A stretch of DNA of 64,000 bases. Source: an uncultured Blautia sp. GTDB lineage: Bacteria; Bacillota; Clostridia; Lachnospirales; Lachnospiraceae. The DNA is taken from NCBI GenBank assembly GCA_946557785.1, contig CAMNTH010000018.1, positions 1-64,000 of the forward strand, written 5' to 3'. This document shows, one piece after another, positions 54,230 through 62,939 of the stretch. The position numbers and the translations under genes are program-made. Each line of letters begins with the position of its first letter. Position 1 is the first letter of the stretch. A model generated the notes under the pieces. The model was given only the letters and a program-made list of their open reading frames with translations, had not been told where the DNA came from and ran no database searches.

Positions 54230-55609
54230 TCAAGAAAGCTGTACTCCCATTTCGATCAGTTCAGCCTTCACTTCTTCATACATGCGCTCCCATTCCGGAA
54301 GTGGAGTGATGGTTTCCATATCGTATGCTTCATCAAAAGCAACACCAGGATTTCCTCCCTCTTTCTGGAAAACATACTCATATTTATCAAGAAGCTGCAG
54401 AACGATCTTATTAGCTTCGCTTCTGGTCATGCGCTGCCTTGTAACAGCTTTTCCAACCTCTGCCATCAAGCGGATTTCAAGACCTGTTCCATTGGGAGCA
54501 TTGCCGTTAGCTGCTCCGATTCCTTCCAGATGACCGCCGCAGACAGCAACAACGATGGTATTCGCTGCTACTTCATAAAGCAGTTCCTTGGTCATAGCTC
54601 CGCTGGCAGGCCACAGATCACACACAATGATAGCCGGAGCCTGGGTAGCAAAGGTCTGGCAAAGCACTGCCTGAAGCCATAAGCATCCTCTTGCCGTGGT
54701 GGCTACATCGGAAATATGAATCGGATGGCACAGATGATAATCTGCATTGCAGATCAGATTTGCCGCCAGGATAGATGCGATCATTACCATCGCAGCCCCC
54801 GGCGCATCTCCTCCAAGGCCTCCTACCATGGTACAGGCCAGAGAAGCATTTCTCATACCATAATCAAAAGAGTTGGCTGCGCGAAGAAGATTTCCGCTGT
54901 CAATCATCAATTCATTAAAGGTTGCCACAAGATGAGAGTCGCAGGGGCGCAGTGCACGGTCATAGGAAGCTGCATAATCGCCGATCTCCGTTACGGAGCT
55001 TTCTGCTGCCAGAAGACCCATGCCTTCTCGTCCTACTTCTTTTAATGCCTTATGAAGGTACTGAAGCTCTTTTCTTACAGCAAATACCTCTGTTACGTCT
55101 CCGCTTCTTACAGGATAACCATCCACATCCACCAAAGAGCCGCAGGTTAAAAGATCGATCAGGGGCTCCTTTGCCACACTCTGGATAATCGGATAGTAAA
55201 GTCTCTCCGGTGTAGGACAGCCCGGGTTTCCTGCCCAGATCAGAGGCTCCCTCTCATCTTCTACCTTTCTTGCTTCAAGAGTCACTGCGTCTTTTCCTTC
55301 TCCCATTACAAGAGAGGTTTTCATATTCCTGATACCCTCTTCAATCTCTTCTTCTGTGAAGGATATCACACGCTGGGTAGAAAGATTGTACATACCGCTT
55401 TCCAGGATCAGCTTTTTGGACGCTTCAAACATGTCCTGGAACAGCTTTTCATCTTCCGGGATGATCACCTGCTTATCCCAGGAAAAGTCATAATCTTCTA
55501 CAAGCTCCATGACATTTTCAACCACATAGTCCATGTCCCAGTCATCCTTGGAAACCTTTGGCCCCGTCTGTCCTCTCTGGCACAGCTCTAAAAATTTCTT
55601 ATGATCCAT
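54230..55609 (-). CDS. Monomethylamine methyltransferase (MtmB) homologue without pyrrolysine
   Basis: 459 residues, the same length as archaeal MtmB (458). From memory of Methanosarcina MtmB, matching blocks run the whole length. MYNLSTQRVISFTEEEIEEG aligns with the IYCTDTHRIVKYTEDEI block. GREGMGLLAAESS aligns with GRPGMGV-Pyl-GPETS. CDSHLVATFNELMID aligns with TDSHEVSQLNELKID. The C-terminal NGTGLEIRLMAEVGKAVTRQ, YDMETITPLPEW matches closely. The Pyl202 position is Leu200 (CTG at 55012-55010), and no in-frame TAG exists. MtmB proteins move a methyl group from methylamine to a corrinoid protein. Without Pyl the substrate must be activated differently, as known for non-Pyl MttB relatives that use quaternary amines. 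Last gene of the adenine deaminase/BMP operon, two bases after the bmp stop. Confidence 0.85.
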   Translation of the reverse strand: MDHKKFLELCQRGQTGPKVSKDDWDMDYVVENVMELVEDYDFSWDKQVIIPEDEKLFQDMFEASKKLILESGMYNLSTQRVISFTEEEIEEGIRNMKTSLVMGEGKDAVTLEARKVEDEREPLIWAGNPGCPTPERLYYPIIQSVAKEPLIDLLTCGSLVDVDGYPVRSGDVTEVFAVRKELQYLHKALKEVGREGMGLLAAESSVTEIGDYAASYDRALRPCDSHLVATFNELMIDSGNLLRAANSFDYGMRNASLACTMVGGLGGDAPGAAMVMIASILAANLICNADYHLCHPIHISDVATTARGCLWLQAVLCQTFATQAPAIIVCDLWPASGAMTKELLYEVAANTIVVAVCGGHLEGIGAANGNAPNGTGLEIRLMAEVGKAVTRQRMTRSEANKIVLQLLDKYEYVFQKEGGNPGVAFDEAYDMETITPLPEWERMYEEVKAELIEMGVQLS

Positions 55610-55610
55610 A

Positions 55611-56717
55611 TTATTTTCCGCCTTTTACGTTTTCAACAAAGAAGTCCTGAGCCAGAATATCTTCATCGCTCATTGTTTCACCTTCAGCAACCAGAACATT
55701 GCCCTTATCATCCTTGATCTCGCCGCCGTAAATGTTGATCTCGCCGCTGGCAATCTTATCTTTTACTTCCACAACCTTAGCCTGAACGTCTTCCGGTACT
55801 AAATCGGCGTTGAACTCTGCAAGCTGTGAACACTCGCCGCCTTCATAATAATTTGCGGAAATATCAATGCTTCCGTCAGCGGTCTTCTGGAAGATATCTT
55901 CAAAGATCGGTGCCCAGTTCCACACAAAGGAGGTCATAACTGCCTTAGGAGCAGATTCCTGCATATTAATGTTATATCCTACACAAAAAGCACCATTTTC
56001 TTCACAGGTCTGAGGTACTGCCGGAGAGGAAGCCTCCATACCCATGTATTTCACACCGCTGTCGATAAGGGTTTTTGCATTGTTGGATTCAATGTCCAGA
56101 TCATACCAGCTGTCTGCCCATACAACCTGTACGGTAGCATCCGGATTAGCATATTTTGCGCCAAGGGCAAATGCATTAATAGCAGTACGTACAGATCCTT
56201 CATCCATGCTGGCTTCAAATCCAAGTTCATTGGAGCCTTCATTCATGAGGGCACACAAATATCCTGCCTGGAACATACCCTCATATCCGCGGATCTGGAA
56301 TTCTACCAGATTGTCATAAACATCATTGTTCTGCTGAGCAAAAACTACCTCCGGAAATTCTTCCTGAAGCTCAGATAAAATGGATGCATATCCTGTGGAG
56401 CAGCCGATGATGATATCTGCACCATTATCAACCAGTTCTTCTACTGCTGATTCGATCAAAGCCGGATCTTCTTCAGAAATCTCTTCCATTGTAAGAAGAT
56501 TTGTGGATGTATCAATTCCCAGGTTTTCACATGCCTTTAAAACACCTTCGTGCATAGCCTGAGCCCATCCTCCGTCTTCTACTACAGAGTAATGCAGTTC
56601 ACCGATCACCAGCTCGCTAACGTCTTTTCCTTCTTCTGCAAAAACAGTAGTTCCTCCAAAGCACATAGCAATAGCGGATGATGCGGCCAGTACAAGGCCA
56701 AGAGTTTTTTTCTTCAT
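55611..56717 (-). CDS. BMP-family ABC transporter substrate-binding protein
   Basis: 368 residues. Signal peptide KKKTLGLVLAASSAIAMCFG; AMC is not a good lipobox and cleavage after VFA is likely. BMP (Med/PnrA-like) features are DGGWAQAMHEGVLKACENLG, DIIIGCSTGYASILSELQEE, EFQIRGYEGMFQAGYLCALM and GYNINMQESAPKAVMTSFVW. Family members with known ligands bind purine nucleosides. Ribosome site AAAGGAG. Directly precedes the mtmB-like gene, so uptake and methyl transfer are coupled genetically. Confidence 0.9.
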   Translation of the reverse strand: MKKKTLGLVLAASSAIAMCFGGTTVFAEEGKDVSELVIGELHYSVVEDGGWAQAMHEGVLKACENLGIDTSTNLLTMEEISEEDPALIESAVEELVDNGADIIIGCSTGYASILSELQEEFPEVVFAQQNNDVYDNLVEFQIRGYEGMFQAGYLCALMNEGSNELGFEASMDEGSVRTAINAFALGAKYANPDATVQVVWADSWYDLDIESNNAKTLIDSGVKYMGMEASSPAVPQTCEENGAFCVGYNINMQESAPKAVMTSFVWNWAPIFEDIFQKTADGSIDISANYYEGGECSQLAEFNADLVPEDVQAKVVEVKDKIASGEINIYGGEIKDDKGNVLVAEGETMSDEDILAQDFFVENVKGGK

Positions 56718-56759
56718 AATCTTTTTCTCCTTTGAAAGTATTGTAATATCCTATATTCT

Positions 56760-56796
56760 GCCCAAGTCATTGGGCTGCAGCCGACTTTCCCGTCGG
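56760..56796 (-). promoter_or_regulatory. Two tandem intercistronic hairpins before bmp
   Basis: GCCCAA-GTCA-TTGGGC (56760-56775) and CCGAC-TTTCCC-GTCGG (56781-56796). They sit in the 127-base gap between permease and bmp and may protect the bmp-mtmB mRNA segment from decay. Confidence 0.5.
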
Positions 56797-56843
56797 AAAT
56801 GCACTGTTAAAATAAAAAATTTCTGCCTTTGACCTCCTCTTTG

Positions 56844-57770
56844 CTAACGGCTCTCTCGATCGTATGGCTTACAAAGAGCTGCTGGCTGTGCAGTATGTGA
56901 TTTTCTGAAATTTCCCGTAGTCAGAATAAAAGCCACGATGGTTGCAATATAAGGAAGAGCGCTGTAGATCTCCGTGGGCACGCTTGGAAGATAAATCTGC
57001 AGATTACTTCCCAGGCAGCTGATAAATCCAAAGAGCAATGCTCCCATCATCAGTTTAAATGGATTCCAGGAAGAAAATGCCACAAGGGCAAAAGCGATCC
57101 ACCCTTTACCTGCAGTCATGCCGCTGCTCCAGAAGTTCGTATTGGCCAAAGAGACACAGGCGCCGCTCACAGCCATCATGGCACATCCGAAGGTCACATA
57201 AGCATAACGCATAGCAAATACGTTCATTCCTGCAGAGTCAAGGGCTGCAGGATTCTCCCCCAATGCCCTGAGATAAAGTCCCTGCTTTGTTTTATAAATA
57301 TAGAACAGGGAAGCAGGCACAATAAAATACATTGCATAAACCAACAAGTTCTGCTGGAAGAATATTGGTCCTAAAAACGGAAGTTTCCCTAAAAGAGGAA
57401 TGGAAATATTTTCAAACTTTAGGTTTGCAGCAACTCCTGCCACGTCCTTTCCCAAAAATCCGCTTAAGCCTGTTCCAAAAATGAGCATCGCCATGCCGCA
57501 CACCGTCTGGTCTGCCTGAAGCGTTACGGTAAGGAATGCAAACACCAGTCCGAACACAGCGCCTGTAAGAAGGACAACCAAAAATGACAGGAGAAGATTA
57601 TGGGTATTTACCGCAGTAATATAACCGGATACAGCGCCCATCAGCATAATGCCCTCTACACCAAGGTTCATCACACCTGCCCGCTCGGAAAAGGTTTCAC
57701 CGATTCCAGCATACATAACAGATACTGCATAGACGATCGCTCCTGAAAAAAGAGAGATTAATAAATTCAT
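56844..57770 (-). CDS. BMP-type ABC transporter permease (YufQ-like)
   Basis: 308 residues, branched-chain/BPD_transp_2 fold with eight or more membrane segments; GETFSERAGVMNLGVEGIML is the family signature. Partner of the upstream permease, overlapped by 4 bases. Unlike most copies it ends in a basic tail (YDRESR). Confidence 0.92.
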   Translation of the reverse strand: MNLLISLFSGAIVYAVSVMYAGIGETFSERAGVMNLGVEGIMLMGAVSGYITAVNTHNLLLSFLVVLLTGAVFGLVFAFLTVTLQADQTVCGMAMLIFGTGLSGFLGKDVAGVAANLKFENISIPLLGKLPFLGPIFFQQNLLVYAMYFIVPASLFYIYKTKQGLYLRALGENPAALDSAGMNVFAMRYAYVTFGCAMMAVSGACVSLANTNFWSSGMTAGKGWIAFALVAFSSWNPFKLMMGALLFGFISCLGSNLQIYLPSVPTEIYSALPYIATIVAFILTTGNFRKSHTAQPAALCKPYDRESR

Positions 57771-58837
57771 GATGCCCTTCCTCCTTTCTTATCTGAAACG
57801 ATCTTATATCTCTGAAAAAAGTCACCTGCGATCACAATGATCATGATTGCCCCCTGCATCATAGTTGCAATCTGCGCAGGAACGCCCATTACCTGTACCG
57901 TTGCACTGCTGTTCTGCAGTCCTGCAAAAAGGATTGATACAATAATTACCACCAGGGGGTTAAAACGGCTCAGATAAGCAATTACAATTCCGGTATATCC
58001 TGCATTATTCGGCATATTCTCCTGGACTCTCCCTGTAATTCCAGCATACTGGACAAATCCGGCAAGTCCGGCAAGTCCGCCGCTTAAGGCAAGTACCAGG
58101 ATAATGTTCTTTTTAATATTGATTCCTGCATATTTGGCAGCCGTCAGGCTCTTGCCGATTACATTGATCTGATAACCGCTCGCCGTATATTTATAGAATC
58201 CAAACAGCAGCAAAGCGATGACAATAACTACAGGAAATGCAGTGCTGATCTTAAGTCCCGAAATCTCCGGCAGAGCAAGGTTTTCTGCAATTTTCTCCGT
58301 CTGTCCCACATTCTGCCCTTTAGCTTTCCAGGGACCAAGGCACAAATAACTTAACAGGATCAGTGCAATATAGTTCAGCATCAAAGTGGTAATACTCTCA
58401 TCCACATCCCAAAAGGCCTTTGGAGCTGCTGACAGCAGAGCCCAGAGGGCACCACCTGTAAAGCAGCACACTGCCAAAGCCAAAATTCCAAGAATTCCTG
58501 GAAGTTTCGGTCCGTACAAGGCAAAAGCAGCACCGAAGATCGCCCCCACTGCATACTGTCCCTCCGCACCAATATTGTTCAGATTCATGCGGAAAGCAAC
58601 GGATACCCCAAGACCGCAGAGCATCAAAGGAAGACCGGATTCAATGGCCTTACGGATACCTCTTGAGGATAAAAATGCCTTGCTGAACATTTTGCCGTAA
58701 ACTTCCAGCGGATTGAATCCTACGGCGCCGATAATAAATCCGCAGAACACCAGAGCCAGAGCCACAAACAGCAGGGAATTCAGCAAAATGGAAAGTCCGG
58801 AGCTGGTGCTTTTTTTCTCTAATCGTAGTTTTCTCAT
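57767..58837 (-). CDS. BMP-type ABC transporter permease (YufP-like)
   Basis: 356 residues, about nine membrane segments; NLNNIGAEGQYAVGAIFGAA is the signature. Overlaps the ATPase stop and the next permease start by 4 bases each. Part of the nucleoside/purine uptake system. Confidence 0.92.
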   Translation of the reverse strand: MRKLRLEKKSTSSGLSILLNSLLFVALALVFCGFIIGAVGFNPLEVYGKMFSKAFLSSRGIRKAIESGLPLMLCGLGVSVAFRMNLNNIGAEGQYAVGAIFGAAFALYGPKLPGILGILALAVCCFTGGALWALLSAAPKAFWDVDESITTLMLNYIALILLSYLCLGPWKAKGQNVGQTEKIAENLALPEISGLKISTAFPVVIVIALLLFGFYKYTASGYQINVIGKSLTAAKYAGINIKKNIILVLALSGGLAGLAGFVQYAGITGRVQENMPNNAGYTGIVIAYLSRFNPLVVIIVSILFAGLQNSSATVQVMGVPAQIATMMQGAIMIIVIAGDFFQRYKIVSDKKGGRAS

Positions 58838-60345
58838 AATTTCTCTCCTGACATTAATCTTCCAATGGTGTCGTAATCCGCATCCTCACGGTTCAAAACT
58901 GCCATCATATTTCCATCACACATAACTCCGATCCTGTCTGCCATTTGGAACAGCTCGTCCAATTCCTCTGAAACAAGAAGAATGGCTGTACCTTTTTCGC
59001 TTTCTTCCAGGAGGATTTTATGAATGGCTTCTGTCGCACCAATATCAAGCCCCCTGACAGGATAGGACGCTACCAGAAGAGAAGGACTTCCATTGATCTC
59101 CCGGGCGATCAAAAGCTTTTGCTGATTGCCGCCTGACATAAGCCCTACAGGAGAATGAACGCCTGCAGTCTTAATTTCATATTTCTGTATGTAATCCTTT
59201 GTTATTTCATCTATAGCTTTCTTTTTCAGAATGCCCTTACGACTGAATTTCTCCCAGCCAAAATGCTTTAAGATCATATTCTCCGAAAGGTCCAGACCAG
59301 GGACAAGTCCCATGGAAAGTCTGTCCTCAGGAATAAAGGAAACACCTTTATCAATATGCTTTCGGATGCTTAATTTTGTAAGATCTTCGCCTTTTACTGT
59401 AATTTTTCCATTCTCTGCCCTGCGAAGTCCGGCAACGGCCTCTGTCAGTTCCTTCTGTCCATTTCCCGCTACACCGGCAATTCCGAAAATTTCACCTGCA
59501 TGGACAGAAAAAGAAACATGGTTCACCGCATTTAAGCCTTTATCATTTTTTACAGACAGATCTTCTACGTAAAGAACCGTTTCTTCTGAATAATTATGGC
59601 TGTCACGGATCTGAGGCACAAATTCACGCTCTCCCACTACTGCTTTGGTCAGACGCTGTACTGTAGCATCCTTCGCTTCCATCGTATCTTCCACCCTGCC
59701 ATTTTTCAGGACGGTAATCCTGTCTGCATTCTGCATAACTTCGTTCATTTTATGGGAAATGATAATGACGCTTTTTCCGCTGTCCGCCATTCTCCGAAGA
59801 ACCTTAAACATCTCCACTGCTTCCTGTGCCGTCAAAACAGCGGAGGGTTCATCCAGGATCAGAATCTCCGCTCCCCGGTAAAGCAGCTTTACGATTTCCA
59901 CTCTCTGCTGCTCTCCCACAGAAAGCTGCCATACCTTTGCAGAAGCATCCACATCCAGATGAAATTCCTTCGAGCAGGCAGTTATAGCGTCCTCCATTTC
60001 CTTCTGGCGAAGCACCGTACTGCAGTTAGGCATATAAAGAAAAACATTTTCTGCTACAGACAAAGGCGGAATCAGACGGAAGTGCTGATGCACCATACCG
60101 ATTCCCATATCCACAGCCTGCTTAGGAGATTTAATAGAAACTTTTTTTCCCTGATAATAAATTTCCCCTGAATTTGGTTTATAGATTCCCGTAAGAACGT
60201 TCATAAGGGTACTTTTTCCTGCGCCGTTCTCTCCCAGCAACGCATGGATTTCCCCAGGATAAAGAGACAAATTCACATTTTCATTGGCTGTCACATCACC
60301 AAAGCGTTTGGTGATGTTCCGCATTTCAATAACCGGTTCTTTCAT
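58834..60345 (-). CDS. BMP-type ABC transporter ATPase with two ABC domains (YufO-like)
   Basis: About 503 residues. First domain with LLGENGAGKSTLMNVLTG (Walker A), LSVGEQQRVEI (signature), LILDEPSAVL. Second domain degenerate, with GIAGVAGNGQKELTEAVAGL and MSGGNQQKLLIAREI, ASYPVRGLDIGA, as usual in this family. ATG at 60345 after AGGAGAACAACC, only 10 bases after the adenine deaminase stop. Confidence 0.92.
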   Translation of the reverse strand: MKEPVIEMRNITKRFGDVTANENVNLSLYPGEIHALLGENGAGKSTLMNVLTGIYKPNSGEIYYQGKKVSIKSPKQAVDMGIGMVHQHFRLIPPLSVAENVFLYMPNCSTVLRQKEMEDAITACSKEFHLDVDASAKVWQLSVGEQQRVEIVKLLYRGAEILILDEPSAVLTAQEAVEMFKVLRRMADSGKSVIIISHKMNEVMQNADRITVLKNGRVEDTMEAKDATVQRLTKAVVGEREFVPQIRDSHNYSEETVLYVEDLSVKNDKGLNAVNHVSFSVHAGEIFGIAGVAGNGQKELTEAVAGLRRAENGKITVKGEDLTKLSIRKHIDKGVSFIPEDRLSMGLVPGLDLSENMILKHFGWEKFSRKGILKKKAIDEITKDYIQKYEIKTAGVHSPVGLMSGGNQQKLLIAREINGSPSLLVASYPVRGLDIGATEAIHKILLEESEKGTAILLVSEELDELFQMADRIGVMCDGNMMAVLNREDADYDTIGRLMSGEKL

Positions 60346-60355
60346 GGTTGTTCTC

Positions 60356-62056
60356 CTATTGTATTTGATGCCAGCAATCATGCTCTGCGTCGTAAATTCC
60401 CATAGGCGTGATGCGCACTTTTGGAATCACCGGCAATGCCAGGAACGACAAGGTAACAAAGGGATCTATTTCTTTTGGAATTCCCATACTTCTTGCAAGC
60501 TCAATCATATTTTTCAGATTAGATGCCACTTCCTCATGAGAGGATGCGCTCATCAGTCCCATAATCTCCAAAGGCTGTGTCAAAGGCTTCCTTCCTTTTT
60601 TCACAACCGTATATCCGCCGTGACAATTCATCAGTTCCTGTACGGCCTGTTCCATAGCTTCATTGTCATCTCCGATCACAATAAGATTGTGAGAATCATG
60701 ACCCACAGTAGAAGCAACAGCTCCTCCTTTTATGGAAAAGCCCTTCACGATTCCTTTTCCCACCATACCGGTACTGTGATGCCGTTCAAATACAAAAATC
60801 TTCTGGTAGTTGTCATCCGGCTGGAATTGCCCGTCCCTGACGGTAACAGGCTCAAAAGTAAAATCTGTAAGAATCTCTCCCGGTACCACATGGATTACCG
60901 GCTGTTCCTCCCGGGTAAGGCGCATCTGGAATACCTCGGCTCCCGGATAAGCAATATGTACTGTATTCAAAAGATTTTCCGGAATATTTGCCCTTTGGAC
61001 TTCTTCATTCCCCACCAGCTTTCCTTTATGGTAGACAGAATGGATCTGTACTGTTTTATAATCATCCAGCACTGCCAGATCTGCCTGATAGCCCGGCGCA
61101 ATGGCGCCAAGATGGTCCAGCCCATAACAGCGAGCCGTGTTATAAGAAGCCATCCTGTATGCATCCTCCGGTTTTACACCAAGGGAAATAGCCTTTCGGA
61201 TATTGTAGCTGATATGGCCATTTTTAATAATATCCTCTATATGCTTGTCATCTGTACAGAAAGAAAAGGCATCTGCAGGAATTTGATTCTTCACGATTCC
61301 AGCTACGATTGCTTCCAGATTTCTGGCTGCCGTTCCCTCACGGATCAAAATCTGAATACCGTTTCTTGCCTCACGAACCGCATCCTCATAAGTAGTGCAT
61401 TCATGATCTGTGCGAATGCCTGCCAAACGGTAGCACGCCCCCTGCTTTTCTCCAAGGCTGCCCCCATGCCCATCCATAACACGTCCTTTTTTCCGAAAAA
61501 GATCCAGCTTCTCCATCATATCTTCCCTGCAGTCAAGTACAGCCTGTACATCCATAACCTCGCCAAGTCCCAAAATATGAGGGTCTTCTATAAAGGTCTT
61601 CATTTGCTCTGCACAGATAAGAGCGCCATTTTTTTCAAAAGAAACGGAGGGAACACAGGAAGGCATCATAAAAAAGACATTGGCACTGCATTGGCTGGCA
61701 TCGTCAATCATATACCGGACGCCATCCATGCCTGATACATTGGCAGCTTCATGGGGATCCACAATAAAGGTAGTAGTTCCCTTAAGCAAAGCCTGACTGA
61801 TTAGCTGAGAAGGATTCAGAAGAGTGGATTCAAGATGAAGATGGGCGTCCATGAAACCGGGAACTACATACTTTCCACATAAGTCCGTCTCATGCTCCCC
61901 TTCATAGGAGCCTACGCCTAAGATAGTATCATCCATAAGAGCAATATCACCCGAAACCCATTCATTTGTAAAAATATTAAGGACCGTAGCGTTCTTTAAA
62001 ACAAAAGGAGCTTTCTTTCGTCCAAGTGCGCACGCCGCAATTTCTTTATGATACAT
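60356..62056 (-). CDS. ade: Adenine deaminase (AdeC family)
   Basis: 566 residues of the amidohydrolase superfamily. Metal motif DAHLHLESTLLNP, the glutamate loop ILGLGEVMD, VMDGHGGSLG, RTDHECTTYEDAV, FCTDDKH, and the C-terminal domain GGAVASTVGHDSHNLIVIGD, typical of AdeC. Converts adenine to hypoxanthine and ammonia. Some enzymes in this superfamily are reported to use N6-methyladenine and release methylamine. The start at 62056 follows GGGGAGAGAAGATT; the 26 upstream codons overlap a terminator hairpin. First gene of the operon. Confidence 0.93.
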   Translation of the reverse strand: MYHKEIAACALGRKKAPFVLKNATVLNIFTNEWVSGDIALMDDTILGVGSYEGEHETDLCGKYVVPGFMDAHLHLESTLLNPSQLISQALLKGTTTFIVDPHEAANVSGMDGVRYMIDDASQCSANVFFMMPSCVPSVSFEKNGALICAEQMKTFIEDPHILGLGEVMDVQAVLDCREDMMEKLDLFRKKGRVMDGHGGSLGEKQGACYRLAGIRTDHECTTYEDAVREARNGIQILIREGTAARNLEAIVAGIVKNQIPADAFSFCTDDKHIEDIIKNGHISYNIRKAISLGVKPEDAYRMASYNTARCYGLDHLGAIAPGYQADLAVLDDYKTVQIHSVYHKGKLVGNEEVQRANIPENLLNTVHIAYPGAEVFQMRLTREEQPVIHVVPGEILTDFTFEPVTVRDGQFQPDDNYQKIFVFERHHSTGMVGKGIVKGFSIKGGAVASTVGHDSHNLIVIGDDNEAMEQAVQELMNCHGGYTVVKKGRKPLTQPLEIMGLMSASSHEEVASNLKNMIELARSMGIPKEIDPFVTLSFLALPVIPKVRITPMGIYDAEHDCWHQIQ

Positions 62057-62090
62057 AATCTTCTCTCCCCAATTCCTTTTTGAGTTGAAT

Positions 62091-62233
62091 AAAAAAAGGT
62101 CAAACGGAAAAAGTTCGACCTTATTATGCTCCATATCAAAAAAAGCTTCTATGATATGCGTTTTATTTGAATTTTAAATCATACCTATTCATTTGTCAAT
62201 ATATAAGTAGGCACAATTGTACAAATCATGCCT
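62091..62233 (-). promoter_or_regulatory. Promoter, operator and leader hairpins of the ade-BMP-mtmB operon
   Basis: Promoter TTGACA (62199-62194), 17 bases, TAAAAT (62176-62171); start near 62164. A partial dyad 10 bases upstream, AGGCATGATT/AATTGTGCCT (62233-62209), has 8 of 10 complementary positions and a TTGTACAA centre; repeats of AGGCAT lie further up. The leader carries CATATCA/TGATATG (62158-62132), then AAGGTCGAAC/GTTTGACCTT with TTTTTTT (62122-62091), a complete terminator ahead of ade. This indicates attenuation. Confidence 0.72.
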
Positions 62234-62279
62234 GTTTATGCCTGTCTAATGTACATCGGCAAAATCCACAGTGTCTATG

Positions 62280-62796
62280 AGATTTAAATGATAGTCCCTT
62301 ACCATCTTTTCTGCTGTCAGAAGGGCTTCCGGGTTCCATACCAAATGGCCTCCTTAGGAATCTCCATCTGAAAAATAACAAAATCACAGTTTTTCAGAAG
62401 CTCATCGTTCTCCTTTAAATACTGCACATCACATTTACTGTTTGTTCCAGGTGCAACCACAATGCTGTTGCTTCCTTCTTTATCAACCAGAATAATGCGA
62501 TACCGATAGAAAGCTGCCCCCTCTCCCCAATATGAAATACATCCACTCCGGCCTTCAAAAGATTTTCCGTCTGATCTTTCCCAAACTGATCAGTTCCAAC
62601 ACATCCCAGCATCGCCACATTGCCCCCGAGCTTTCCGGCAGCAGATGCCTGGTTTGCCCCTTTTCCTCCGGGAACATGGGTAATATTCCCGCCTAAAATC
62701 GTTTCCCCCTTCAAAGGCATCTGCTCTATGGGAATTACCATGTCCATATTCACGCAGCCAATAATCAGAATTCTTTTTCATCTGTTCCATATCCAT
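62280..62796 (-). pseudogene. rbsK: Ribokinase (PfkB) remnant
   Basis: Ribokinase motifs survive: VNMDMVIP, GGKGANQASAAGKLGGNVAM, FGKDQTENLLKAGVDV and, in another frame, SIVVAPGTNSKCDV and IFQMEIPKEAIWYGTR. Frameshifts lie in the A-run near 62775 (after MEQMKK) and near 62500. The C-terminal half with the catalytic Asp is missing. It sits just upstream of the ade promoter in the same direction, so nucleoside-ribose salvage may once have been part of the operon. Confidence 0.82.
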
Positions 62797-62939
62797 AAGA
62801 AATTCCTCCTCTTTCTATTTAAATTTTAAATAGGCTATAGCACCTAAAGTCAACTTCATGTCAATGCTTTTTCATAAACTGCAAAAGTGAATTCTTGATT
62901 CTAAAATTCTAAAGACGTCCTTAGAAAATAATTTGTTTA

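Noticed and set aside
60284-61735. 483-codon plus-strand ORF opposite adenine deaminase
   Set aside because: Antisense shadow of a clearly coding gene, with no domain and no ribosome site.
62056-62200. Purine riboswitch before ade
   Set aside because: The transcript leader is too short and lacks the conserved P2/P3 loop and junction bases of the purine aptamer.
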